A stretch of 64,000 nt of DNA from Paeniglutamicibacter quisquiliarum. Its GTDB lineage: Bacteria > Actinomycetota > Actinomycetes > Actinomycetales > Micrococcaceae. Position 1 is the stretch's first letter. Each line of letters begins with the position of its first letter. Of this stretch, positions 28,149 through 36,636 are shown piece after piece. The DNA lies in the NCBI RefSeq assembly GCF_019084045.1, contig NZ_JAHRED010000002.1, positions 591,233-655,232 of the forward strand, written 5' to 3'. Under the pieces are notes generated by a model. It made no database searches, was not told where the DNA came from, and was given only the letters and a program-made list of their open reading frames with translations. Position numbers and translations under genes: made by a program.

Positions 28149-29273
28149 GTGAATGCTTCCCCGATAACCACCCTGGACCCCCCGCGCCCCGCGGCCCCTT
28201 CCTTACAGCCCCCGCCGCACAGGCCCTCCGCCTGGCGGCGGCACGGCACCACCTCGCTGCTGGCCACCGGCATCGTGCTGGTCATCCTGCTCTCCGCCGG
28301 CACCGGCCCGCTGGCCACCAGCCTGCCCGAGGCCGCGAAGATCATCACCGGCCACCTCATTCCGGGCATGGCATGGATGAGCGACGGGTCCATCACCGTT
28401 TCGCAGGACCAGGCCGTCTGGAACTTCCGCCTGCCGCGCACCCTGCTGGCGGGCATCGCCGGGGCCTCCCTGGCCCTGGCCGGTGCGCTGCTGCAGACCA
28501 ACGTCCGCAACCCGCTGGCCGAGCCCTACATCCTGGGCGTCTCCGCCGGCGCCGGGGTCGGCGCGGTGCTGGCCATCGTCGCCGGCTCCACCGCCATGGC
28601 GGGCATCGGCCTAAATGCGGCAGCCTTCCTCGGCGCCGCCGGGGCCACCGTGCTGGTGTACCTGCTGGCCAAGCAGGGCGGGATCATCGCGCCCTCCCGG
28701 CTGATCCTCGCCGGCGTCGCCCTGGGCTCGCTGCTGGCGGCCATCACCAACTTCCTGACCATCACCACCGAGGCGCAGAACGTCTACTCCGTGCTCTTCT
28801 TCCTGCTCGGTTCCGTCTCCGCCGCCAGCTACGGCCAGCTGGTGCTGCCCGGGCTCGCGCTGGCGGTGGTGGGAATCTACGCGATGGCCCGCTCCCGCGC
28901 GCTGAACGCGATGCTGGCCGGGGACGAGACGGCCATCGCACTGGGCGTGAACGTCACCTCCATGCGCCGCACGCTGCTGCTCGCCACCGCGCTGCTGACC
29001 GCCACCACCGTCGCGGTGTGCGGCGGCATCGGCTTCGTGGGCCTGGTCGTGCCGCACGCGGTGCGCATGATCGTCGGCTCGGACCACCGGCGGATGCTGC
29101 CGCTGGTGGTGCTGGGCGGCGCGCTCTTCCTGATGCTCACCGACCTGCTGGCCCGCTCCGTGGCCCAGCCAGCGGAGATACCGCTGGGCATCCTCACCGC
29201 GGCGGTCGGCGCACCCTTCTTCCTCTGGCTCATGCGCACCTCCGGTGCCCGCGCGGCGGGGGTGGGACAGTGA
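28149..29273 (+). CDS. FecCD-type ABC importer permease
   Basis: 374 residues, about ten helices. Family motifs: RLPRTLLAGIAGASLALAGALLQ, NPLAEPYILGVSAGAGVGA, GFVGLVVPHAVRMIVGSDHR (the EAA-like coupling loop), EIPLGILTAAVGAPFFLWLM. Such permeases take up siderophores, heme, cobalamin or other metal complexes. GTG 28149 is used; no Shine-Dalgarno is visible, so the mRNA may be nearly leaderless. It overlaps the ATPase gene by 4 bp. Expression is probably governed by the Fur-like box at 28115-28129, tying it to the RiPP genes facing it. Confidence 0.9.
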   Translation: MNASPITTLDPPRPAAPSLQPPPHRPSAWRRHGTTSLLATGIVLVILLSAGTGPLATSLPEAAKIITGHLIPGMAWMSDGSITVSQDQAVWNFRLPRTLLAGIAGASLALAGALLQTNVRNPLAEPYILGVSAGAGVGAVLAIVAGSTAMAGIGLNAAAFLGAAGATVLVYLLAKQGGIIAPSRLILAGVALGSLLAAITNFLTITTEAQNVYSVLFFLLGSVSAASYGQLVLPGLALAVVGIYAMARSRALNAMLAGDETAIALGVNVTSMRRTLLLATALLTATTVAVCGGIGFVGLVVPHAVRMIVGSDHRRMLPLVVLGGALFLMLTDLLARSVAQPAEIPLGILTAAVGAPFFLWLMRTSGARAAGVGQ

Positions 29274-30100
29274 ACGTCTCCTTCGAAAACGTGTCCGTCG
29301 AGATCGGCGGCCGGCGGATCGTTGACAACGTGTCCCTGGCGGTGCCCTCCGGCACGGTGCTGGGAATCCTGGGACCCAACGGCTGCGGCAAGTCGACGCT
29401 GCTGCGCACCCTGTACCGCGCGCAAAAGCCCTCCGCGGGCGTCGTGCGGGTTGACGGGGAGGACATCAGGACACTGAACGGGCGCGAGGTGGCCCGGCGG
29501 ATCGCCGTGATGGCCCAGGAATCCACCCAGGAATTCCCGATCACCGTCCGCGAGATGGCGATGCTGGGGCGGGTGCCGCACCAGCGCGGCTTCGGCGCCG
29601 ACTCGGCCGCCGACCACGAACTGATCGACGCCGCGCTGCGCGAGGTCGGCGCCGCGCACCTGGCCTCGCGCTACTTCGCCGGGCTCTCCGGCGGGGAAAA
29701 GCAGCGCGTGCTGCTGGCCCGGACCCTGGTGCAGCAGACCCCGGTGCTGGTGCTCGACGAGCCCACCAACCACCTGGACATCGCCTTCCAGCTCGAGCTC
29801 ATGACCCTGGCCACCTCCCGCGGCCTCACGGTCCTCACGGCCCTGCACGACATGAACCTCGCGAGCGAATTCTGCGAGAACGTGGCCCTGCTGCGGGCCG
29901 GTCGGCTGCAGGGCATCGGCCGCCCGCACGAGGTGCTCGACGAGGAGACCATTCGCGCCGGCTTCGGCGTGGACTCTGCCCGGCTCGAGCACCCGCTCAC
30001 CGGCCGCCCGCTGATCGCCGTCGCGAAGCTTCGCGCCGAGGCGCCCGGCGCGCAACCACAAGCCAACCACCACACCGAACCACTCAAGGAACACGCATGA
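29270..30100 (+). CDS. FecE/BtuD-type ABC importer ATP-binding protein
   Basis: 276 residues. Walker A GPNGCGKSTLL, Q-loop VMAQESTQEF, signature LSGGEKQRVLLARTL, Walker B VLVLDEPTNHLD, and switch His in TALHDMNLA. Starts at GTG 29270, overlapping the permease stop (GTGA), and ends overlapping the binding-protein gene (ATGA): a tight three-gene import operon. The His-rich end (QANHHTEPLKEHA) is a minor oddity. Confidence 0.93.
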   Translation: MNVSFENVSVEIGGRRIVDNVSLAVPSGTVLGILGPNGCGKSTLLRTLYRAQKPSAGVVRVDGEDIRTLNGREVARRIAVMAQESTQEFPITVREMAMLGRVPHQRGFGADSAADHELIDAALREVGAAHLASRYFAGLSGGEKQRVLLARTLVQQTPVLVLDEPTNHLDIAFQLELMTLATSRGLTVLTALHDMNLASEFCENVALLRAGRLQGIGRPHEVLDEETIRAGFGVDSARLEHPLTGRPLIAVAKLRAEAPGAQPQANHHTEPLKEHA

Positions 30101-31092
30101 ACAACAAGACCCTGCCCCTGATTTCCGGCCTGCTGCTCGGCGGCACGCTGCTGGCCGGCTGCGGCCAGGCCGTCTCCGCCACCGTGCCCGCAGCCTCGGC
30201 CGGTGCCGCGACAACCATCGAGAACTGCGGCCGCACCCTGGACTTTGCCGGGGTTCCGCAGCGTGCTGTGGCCATGACCCCGGGCCAGTCCGAGATGCTG
30301 GTGCGCCTGGGCCAGGCGGACAAGGTGGTGGCCGAGGCACAAAGCAAGGGCCGGGAACTGATGCCCGAACTCGCGGACCTTGGCACCGCCACGCAGCTGA
30401 GCGAGCAGGGCCCGCCCTCCCGCGAGGTGCTGCTGGGCGTCGCCCCGGACCTGGTCTATTCCCCCACCAGCTACGAATTCACCGCCGAGCAGGGATTCGC
30501 CGGCATCGACCAGCTGGCGGCCGCCGGCGCGCAGGCCTACATTGCCACCGCCGGCTGCTCCGAGCGCCGCGGCAGCGCCGAGGTGAGCGACCTGCTCACC
30601 GACATCGAGAACATGGGGGCTGTCTTCGCGGCGCCGGATGCCGCCGCCAGGCTTGCGGCCGAGGCGAAGGGCGCGCTCGACGGCGTCGGCCAGCGTGTGG
30701 CCGGGCTGGCCAGGCCGACCGTGGCGGAACTCTTCGTGGAGGGCAACACGGTCTCGGCCATCGGGGCAGGCATCGAATACAACATGATCGAGGTCGCCGG
30801 CGGCGAGAACGTCTTCAGCCCCGACGACAAGGCCTTCGCCCAGTTCTTCTCCTCGGTCATCTCCCCCGAGACGCTCGTGGCGAAGAACCCGGACGTCATC
30901 GTCTTCACCACGCTCAACAAGGCCCACGAGAAGGCGACGCTCGACTTCCTGAAGGCCAAGTTCCCGCAGCTGGATGCGGTGAAGAACAACCGCCTGGTGC
31001 CAATCGACTCCGATGACGTCATGCCGGGAACCTGGGGCAACATCCGGGCCGTGGAGCAGATCGCCAAGGGGCTTCACCCCGACGCGTTCTAG
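30097..31092 (+). CDS. Metal-chelate-type ABC substrate-binding lipoprotein
   Basis: 331 residues. Lipoprotein signal MNNKTLPLISGLLLGGTLLAGC (lipobox LAGC), then a class III (helical-backbone) binding protein: ENCGRTLDFAGVPQRAVAM, EMLVRLGQADKVV, and APDLVYSPTSY. The ligand could be a siderophore, corrinoid, F420-0 precursor or peptide-metal complex; sequence alone cannot choose. Context (Fur-like box shared with a RiPP operon) favours the complexed product of that cluster. A strong terminator follows. Confidence 0.88.
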   Translation: MNNKTLPLISGLLLGGTLLAGCGQAVSATVPAASAGAATTIENCGRTLDFAGVPQRAVAMTPGQSEMLVRLGQADKVVAEAQSKGRELMPELADLGTATQLSEQGPPSREVLLGVAPDLVYSPTSYEFTAEQGFAGIDQLAAAGAQAYIATAGCSERRGSAEVSDLLTDIENMGAVFAAPDAAARLAAEAKGALDGVGQRVAGLARPTVAELFVEGNTVSAIGAGIEYNMIEVAGGENVFSPDDKAFAQFFSSVISPETLVAKNPDVIVFTTLNKAHEKATLDFLKAKFPQLDAVKNNRLVPIDSDDVMPGTWGNIRAVEQIAKGLHPDAF

Positions 31093-31119
31093 GCAGATCG
31101 ACCCGGCTGCGGCCGTGCA

Positions 31120-31150
31120 GGCAGGGCCCGTCCCCTCGACGGGCCCTGCC
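31120..31150 (+). terminator. Terminator of the importer operon
   Basis: Perfect 13-bp stem GGCAGGGCCCGTC / GACGGGCCCTGCC with a 5-nt loop, followed by GTCGTTTCC, 28 bases after the binding-protein stop. Confidence 0.85.
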
Positions 31151-31238
31151 GTCGTTTCCGGGAGCCGGCCTCCCGGGGATTCCGGGGACCTTGGTCCCAC
31201 CGTAAGGAGCGCGGGGCAGCCGGAATCGATTGGGGAGC

Positions 31239-31784
31239 CTAGGCGCGGGCCTGCACCAGGTTGGCGAACGGCAGCCTGCCGTGCGCTTGGCGGAATCGCG
31301 CATGGCAGTCGGCCTGGGCCGCGTTGAGCTCCTCGACCGGAAGTTCCTTCCAGGCCACCAGAAGGCTCCCGGCCTCCGCCAGCTGCCAGACCAACCGGCC
31401 GTCCCAGTGACCCGGCGGCTTTCCCTTGCCGAAGTCCACAAATTCCTGGATCTGGCGTCGAAGCCCGCGGTTTCCCTTGCTGCCCGGTCCTGCCTTGCCG
31501 ATGAAGAGGACCTCGGCGTCGTCCACCCATTCGGCGGCAAGCCCGGCCGCCGGAAGGGTGGGATTCTTCTTCTTGAAGATTCCGGCGGTGCTCCTGGCCA
31601 GGTACCGCGGCTCAAACCCCTCGGGCCGCAACACGGCGAACAGTCCCTGGTGTTGCGGAATCCGGTTGATCTCGAGGCCCGTGATGGGCCGGAATCCGGT
31701 GAACCCTTCGTCTTTGAGCGTTTTCTTGTTCAACTGGATCGGATTCCTTGGATCGGCGCGGCGGGAAGGTTGCTGCACATTCAC
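31239..31784 (-). CDS. Hypothetical protein with a GIY-YIG-like segment
   Basis: 181 residues. The central part AEVLFIGKAG ... GLRRQIQEFVDFGKGKPPGHWDGRLVWQL resembles the second half of a GIY-YIG nuclease fold (a YIGK-like strand followed by LRRR). The preceding GIY-like strand is degenerate (GLFAVLRP), so nuclease activity is doubtful. No RBS is visible before ATG 31784. It lies between the importer and the exporter genes on the minus strand, 185 bp after the exporter stop, and probably is not part of the peptide pathway. Confidence 0.55.
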   Translation of the reverse strand: MNVQQPSRRADPRNPIQLNKKTLKDEGFTGFRPITGLEINRIPQHQGLFAVLRPEGFEPRYLARSTAGIFKKKNPTLPAAGLAAEWVDDAEVLFIGKAGPGSKGNRGLRRQIQEFVDFGKGKPPGHWDGRLVWQLAEAGSLLVAWKELPVEELNAAQADCHARFRQAHGRLPFANLVQARA

Positions 31785-31969
31785 CCGCGGGCGCGGCGAA
31801 TTGCACCCTCCGATGCTACCCGCCCGGGCCCGGCAGCCGTGTGCCAGGCTCCCTCGGTGGGTGGCGGGGGCCGCCTGTCCACCCGGCGGGCCCGCCCGCC
31901 CACGCCGGCCGCCCGCACGGGGTACACCGCCAAGGCCCCCGGCCGGTCGAACCCGGAATCCGGGCCCCG

Positions 31970-33676
31970 CTATGCGGGCTGCGCCAGGGGCGCGGACTGA
32001 AGCCCGGCGAGCGCAACCCTGCGGTCGCAGCGCGCCAGCGTGGATTCGCGGTGCGAAATGGTGATGACGGTGGTGTCCCCGGCCAGCGCCGCCACCGCGT
32101 CGAGCAGGAGGGCCTCGGTTGCCGCATCCAGGGAGGCGGTGGTTTCGTCCAGCACCAGCACCCGGGGCCGCAGCAGCAGCGCCCGGGCCAGGGCGATGCG
32201 GGCGCGTTCCCCGCCCGACACCCCGGAGCCGGTCTCACCCACCATGCTGTGCACGCCGGCGGGCCAGCGGCCCGGCTCGAGGTGGAGTCCGGCGCGGCGC
32301 AGGGCTTCCCCGGCCTCGGCGGCCGTGGCGCCGGGAACCGCGAGGCGCATGTTCTCCAACAGGGAACCGTGGAAGATGGTGGCGTCCTGCTCCACCAGGG
32401 TGACCAGCGAGCGGAAGTCGTGCTCCTCGATGGACGCCACATCCACGGGCACACCAGTGCGCGGAACCAGGGCGATGCTTCCGGCATCCGGGGACCAGAG
32501 TCTCACCAGCAGCCGGGCCAGGGTGGTCTTTCCGGACCCCGAGCTGCCCGAGATGCCCAGGTGCTCCCCCGGGGCCACCGAGAGCCAGGTCGGTTCCAGC
32601 GCCGGCGCACCGTCGCGATAGGAGAAACTTGCGCCGTCGACCTCGAGCCCCAGCGGTCCGTCCGCGGCGAACGCGACGGGGGCAGTGGCCCGGGCCCCCT
32701 CCGCCGGCATGGAGATTCCCTCCAGCACGCGGGCCGCGCCGGCACGGTGCGGCTGCAATTGGGTGAGCACGGCAACGGCCTCCATCAGCGGGGAGAGCAG
32801 GGTGAGGGTGCCGGCGACCACCGCCGGGATCCACAGGCGGTCAAGCCCGGGCTGGTTCCAGGCCGCGAGGAACACCACGACCAGGATGCCCAGGGAGCAC
32901 AGTTCGCGCACGCTGGCCGCGGCGCTTTCCCGTGCCTTCAGCCGCCGCTCCGCCCGGGCGACGGTGCGGGTTGCCGCGGCGAGCTGGCGTTGGACCTGTT
33001 CCTGCAATCCGAAGCCGAGGATCTCGCGGGACCCGGCGAGCAGGTCGACGGCGAGGGCGGACTGGTCGGACTTGGCGCGCTGGACCTCCTGGCCCAGGCG
33101 GGCGTTGGAGCGCAGCCACGGCAGGGTGAGCAGCACCAGGGCGGCCAGGCCCAGCAGCCATCCGGCGGCCAGTGTGCCGCCGATCCGGTAGAGCGTCGCG
33201 GTGCCGCCGGCCAGCAGCACCAAGGCGCCGGCCAGCTGGGTGAGCGTGTGGGCGTAGAAGAACTCGAGCTTCTCGGTGTCCCCCATGGCGGTGGCCGCCA
33301 GCCGTCCGGTGTGCTGGCCGGGCGTGCGGGAGGGCACGCCGCGGGAGAACCCGTCAAAGAGGCCCATGCGCAGCGCCGCGAGCACGCGGTAGGCAATCGA
33401 GTGCGACAGGTCCATCTCGTGCCAGGTCAGCACCGCGCGCAGCAGCACCGCGGCGGCCCCGGCAATCCACCAGCCGCCCGGCGCCAGCCGCCCCTCGACC
33501 AAGGCGAGCGTCACAGCGTATGAGCCCGCCACGGCCAGGAAGACCAGGGCCAGGTTGTTTGCAATGCCCACCACTCCGGTCCAGGCCAGGGCGAGGCGGT
33601 GTTCGGCCAGGTGCGGGAGCAGCCCCCACAGCGGGTCGTGCCGGCGCGTGGACGTGTCGGTGTTCTGCGGACTCAT
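31970..33676 (-). CDS. ABC exporter half-transporter (CydC-like)
   Basis: 568 residues: six-helix membrane domain, then a nucleotide-binding domain with Walker A GSSGSGKTTLARLL, signature GVSGGERARIALARALL, Walker B VLVLDETTASLD and switch ISHRES. ATG 33676 overlaps the upstream exporter stop (ATGA), with GGAGG before it. The D-loop Glu is followed by Thr-Thr (ETTAS) rather than Pro-Thr. With its partner it forms a heterodimer of CydDC architecture, but no cydAB genes are present. In this operon export of the modified peptide is the natural reading. It is the last gene of the operon. Confidence 0.88.
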   Translation of the reverse strand: MSPQNTDTSTRRHDPLWGLLPHLAEHRLALAWTGVVGIANNLALVFLAVAGSYAVTLALVEGRLAPGGWWIAGAAAVLLRAVLTWHEMDLSHSIAYRVLAALRMGLFDGFSRGVPSRTPGQHTGRLAATAMGDTEKLEFFYAHTLTQLAGALVLLAGGTATLYRIGGTLAAGWLLGLAALVLLTLPWLRSNARLGQEVQRAKSDQSALAVDLLAGSREILGFGLQEQVQRQLAAATRTVARAERRLKARESAAASVRELCSLGILVVVFLAAWNQPGLDRLWIPAVVAGTLTLLSPLMEAVAVLTQLQPHRAGAARVLEGISMPAEGARATAPVAFAADGPLGLEVDGASFSYRDGAPALEPTWLSVAPGEHLGISGSSGSGKTTLARLLVRLWSPDAGSIALVPRTGVPVDVASIEEHDFRSLVTLVEQDATIFHGSLLENMRLAVPGATAAEAGEALRRAGLHLEPGRWPAGVHSMVGETGSGVSGGERARIALARALLLRPRVLVLDETTASLDAATEALLLDAVAALAGDTTVITISHRESTLARCDRRVALAGLQSAPLAQPA

Positions 33677-35370
33677 GGTGCCTCCGGGGACGTGGTCGGG
33701 ATGGTTTCGCGCAGGCTGCCCTCGTGCAGCCGCAGCACGGTGTCGGCAGCGTCCAGGGCCTCGGCGCGGTGGGCGATCATCACCACGATGCGGTGCCGGG
33801 CCTCGGCGCGCAAGGACTCCATGAGCTCGGCGGCCAGTTCCGGGTTCAGGGCAGAGGTGGGTTCGTCCAGCAGCAGCACCGGACGGTCGGCCAGGATGGC
33901 GCGGGCGACGGCCAGGCGCTGCAGCTGCCCGCCGGAGACCGAGTGCCCGGCCTCGGCGAGGACGGTGTCCAGGCCGGCCGGCCACGCGTCGAGCTCGCGC
34001 GCCAGCCCGGCCTTCGCCAGCGCGCCGCGCATGTCCGCCTCGGTGGCCCCGGGGCGCACGGCCGCCAGGTTCGCCCGGATGGTGCCGGGGAACATGTAGC
34101 TGTGTTGGGAGACGACGCTCACGTCCGCCGCTTGCAGCGGACGGCCGTCCAGCAGGCAGTGCCCGCCGGCGGGAAGGAAGCCGAGCAGGATGTCAAAGAG
34201 TGTGCTTTTCCCGGTGCCCGAGGGACCTGCAAGTGCCGTGATCCCGCCGCGTTGGATGCGCGCGGTGGCCCCGCGCAGCACCCAAGGCGCATCGGGGCCG
34301 TAGCGGAAGGACAGGTTTTCCAGCCCGAGCGTGTGCCCGCCGGCCCGCCGGTCGCCGGCGGTGTGGCCACCTGCCGCGGCCACCCCGGCCGGGGAGGCAT
34401 CGTTCTCGCCGATGGCAGCGTCGATGCTTCCCAGGGCGGAGATGCCGAGGTAGCCGGCGTGCCATTGGCGGGCCAGGTCGCGGACGGGCCGGAAGACCTC
34501 CGAGGCCAGGATGAGCGTGAAGAAGGTGAGGGCAGGTGAGCCGCCGAGCCCCGACGGCAGGGCCCCGAGGACATCGAGCGCGGTCAGCGCCGCGGCGGCC
34601 AGCAGCCCGGCCTGGATGCCGAGGTCCGCCAGGGCGGTGTCGGCCAGCGACACCCTCATGGTCGCGACGGTGGCGCGGTGCAGGGCGTCGGAGCGCGTCT
34701 GCAGCCTGGCCCGGAAGCGCGGGACCGCGTCAAGGACCTTCAGCGTGCGCATGCCCTGCAGTGCCTCGAGGAAGTCGGCGCCCAGGGCCTCGTAGGAGTC
34801 CCAGTGCGTGGATCCGCGCCGGGCCAGCAGCCTGCCCCACAGCCGCGGCGCGCCCACGGCGAGCACGACGGCGGCCAGGAGTGCCGCCGCCAGCACCGGA
34901 TTCAGCGCCGCCACCGCGGCAAGCAGCACCGGGCACAGGATCTGCAGCTGCAGCGCATGCGGGATGTACGCGGTGACGTAGGGTTCCACGCCGTCCGCGC
35001 CCTCGCTCAGGGCAAGCCGGCGCGCCCCGCCGCGTTCGGAGTTGTCGCGCAACCGCTGGGGGCTCAGCAGCGCCGCGGCCAGGGCGGCACGCAATTCCAG
35101 GCGCACCGCGGTGCCCAGTCCGCTGGCCAGCCGGGCCTGGACCTGCTGCAGTGCCGCCCGCAGCAGCCCGCAGCCGAGCACGGCCAGCAGGTTGTGCAGC
35201 ACCTGCACACCGGTGTTGCCCTGGCCGGGCAGCAGCCCGGCGAGCGCGCCGGCGAGGAACCATCCCTGCGCCCAGTAGCTGGCCGTGCCCAGGCAGAGCA
35301 CGGCGGTGAGCGCGTTTAGCCTCCGGCGGTGGCCGCGTGTCAGGGCCATCAGGCGCCTATTGACCAACAT
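33673..35370 (-). CDS. ABC exporter half-transporter (CydD-like)
   Basis: 565 residues. Membrane domain with LNALTAVLCLGTASYWAQGWFLAG at the start, RRGSTHWDSYEALGADFLEALQGMRTLK in the cytoplasmic loop, then the ATPase: GPSGTGKSTLFDILLG, QHSYMFPGTIRANL, HSVSGGQLQRLAVARAIL, VLLLDEPTSALNPE. ATG 35370 has AAGGAC 6 bases upstream and overlaps the dehydrogenase gene by 14 bp; the longer frame to 35469 is not needed. The partner gene follows with a 4-bp overlap. Confidence 0.88.
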   Translation of the reverse strand: MLVNRRLMALTRGHRRRLNALTAVLCLGTASYWAQGWFLAGALAGLLPGQGNTGVQVLHNLLAVLGCGLLRAALQQVQARLASGLGTAVRLELRAALAAALLSPQRLRDNSERGGARRLALSEGADGVEPYVTAYIPHALQLQILCPVLLAAVAALNPVLAAALLAAVVLAVGAPRLWGRLLARRGSTHWDSYEALGADFLEALQGMRTLKVLDAVPRFRARLQTRSDALHRATVATMRVSLADTALADLGIQAGLLAAAALTALDVLGALPSGLGGSPALTFFTLILASEVFRPVRDLARQWHAGYLGISALGSIDAAIGENDASPAGVAAAGGHTAGDRRAGGHTLGLENLSFRYGPDAPWVLRGATARIQRGGITALAGPSGTGKSTLFDILLGFLPAGGHCLLDGRPLQAADVSVVSQHSYMFPGTIRANLAAVRPGATEADMRGALAKAGLARELDAWPAGLDTVLAEAGHSVSGGQLQRLAVARAILADRPVLLLDEPTSALNPELAAELMESLRAEARHRIVVMIAHRAEALDAADTVLRLHEGSLRETIPTTSPEAP

Positions 35371-36631
35371 GGGTTTGTCCTTCCGATTCCTGCGCCCGGA
35401 AACCGAGCGCATGCAGCGTGGTGAGCCCGTCCAGGGTCCCGGTCCATCCGGCCACGGGGCGGAAGGCAAGCTCCCGGACGGTGGACAGGCAGGTGTAGAG
35501 CAAGTGGGCGGCGGCCCCGGCGGCCCACCTCATGGCGGCTTCGTCCGGTTCGGCCTGGGTGCGAAAGAGCAGCATCCCGTCCAGCGACAGGATCCATTCC
35601 TGTCGCGCGCAGTGCAGGTGCAGCTTCCGGTCGATGATTTCTTCCCGGTCCAGGACCACGTACCCGCACCCCGGCGGGGCGGGCAGCGGGTAACCGTCCA
35701 GCAGCCGCTCCCACACCGCCGGGTGTGGGAGGCGAACCGGGTGCGCGGCGCCGGAAACCGGCGGGATAAGTGGCAGGCTGCGCCGGCGCGAGAGTTCCAC
35801 CGCCCCGGGCGCGGGACCCTGCGTCATTTCGCGTTCAGGCCCGGGGTGGAGAAGCCCTGGTCCGGCGGCCCAGCGTTGAATCCAGGCCAAGGTGCGCGGT
35901 TGCCGCTGGGGGCATGGTTGCGGACGGCCGGCGGGCGCGGCAGCGCCGCCCCACCGGGCCAGGTCCGGCAGGTCACCGCCGGTGCCCACGGCCAGTGCGG
36001 CCAGGGGCAGTTCCGGTCCGGTGTCCGGCCAGTGCCGTTGCCACTGCCCATAGCCAGGGAGCCTGGCCGCGGCGGCCAGCGTGGCGGGATCCGCCGTGAG
36101 CCACCGGCTCTCCAGTCCGCGGGCTGCCGCATGGCGGGCCGCTCCCACCAGCGCGTAGGCGGTGTCGGCGAGCAGCAGCGGCAGCGCACGGTGGTGGTAC
36201 TTCGCCGCGGTGCGCTGCGGCAGCACGGTGAACACGAGGATGGCGCCGGCCGCGGCCGGCGCAGATTCGGCGCGGAGGTGCACGGTGGAGTCCCCGGCGT
36301 TGTAGGCGTGGATGCCCGGCGGCACATCGCAGTCGGTGCCGCAGAGCAGGTGCACCTGCACCGGATAGCAGGCCCCGGCGGAGGGGATGGCCCGTTGCGG
36401 GATGCTTCCCGGTGTCCCGCTGGCGGGGTCCGGGTGGAGGCCGCGGGTGGCCCAGAGAGTGTCGAGCACCGCGGCGACCGGCACCGGGGCGCCGGATCGG
36501 CCGGGGGCCGCCTGCGCGGGCGCGTCCCAGGTGTTGTGCCGGGGTCCGGGGTGCGTCATCGGCCCCGGCACCCGGCCGGACCAGGCGGCGGCGAATTCCC
36601 CGCCGGGGTGCGGGTGGCTATCGGGTGTCAT
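35357..36631 (-). CDS. SagB-type nitroreductase-like dehydrogenase (azoline oxidase)
   Basis: 424 residues. In azole peptide pathways SagB/McbC enzymes use FMN to oxidise azolines to azoles. The nitroreductase signature RAIPSAGACYPVQVHLL is at residues 80-96, followed by PPGIHAYNAGDSTVHLR (SagB-like) and HHRALPLLLADTAYALV (FMN-pocket region). The C-terminal ~150 residues (WERLLDGYPLPAPPGCGYVVL onward) form a second, more divergent unit. ATG 36631 has TAGGAA upstream, 5 bp after the YcaO stop. The huge frame extending to 37774 is antisense noise. Confidence 0.82.
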   Translation of the reverse strand: MTPDSHPHPGGEFAAAWSGRVPGPMTHPGPRHNTWDAPAQAAPGRSGAPVPVAAVLDTLWATRGLHPDPASGTPGSIPQRAIPSAGACYPVQVHLLCGTDCDVPPGIHAYNAGDSTVHLRAESAPAAAGAILVFTVLPQRTAAKYHHRALPLLLADTAYALVGAARHAAARGLESRWLTADPATLAAAARLPGYGQWQRHWPDTGPELPLAALAVGTGGDLPDLARWGGAAAPAGRPQPCPQRQPRTLAWIQRWAAGPGLLHPGPEREMTQGPAPGAVELSRRRSLPLIPPVSGAAHPVRLPHPAVWERLLDGYPLPAPPGCGYVVLDREEIIDRKLHLHCARQEWILSLDGMLLFRTQAEPDEAAMRWAAGAAAHLLYTCLSTVRELAFRPVAGWTGTLDGLTTLHALGFRAQESEGQTHVGQ

Positions 36632-36636
36632 GGTTC

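Noticed and set aside
31239..31784. Member of the RiPP pathway
   Set aside because: It has its own gap on both sides, no overlap with the operon, and a degenerate GIY-YIG-like fold unrelated to peptide modification.
33673..35370. Reading the two ABC half-transporters as a cytochrome bd assembly CydDC pair
   Set aside because: No cydA or cydB is present and the genes overlap with the YcaO/SagB operon. CydDC describes the architecture, not the role.
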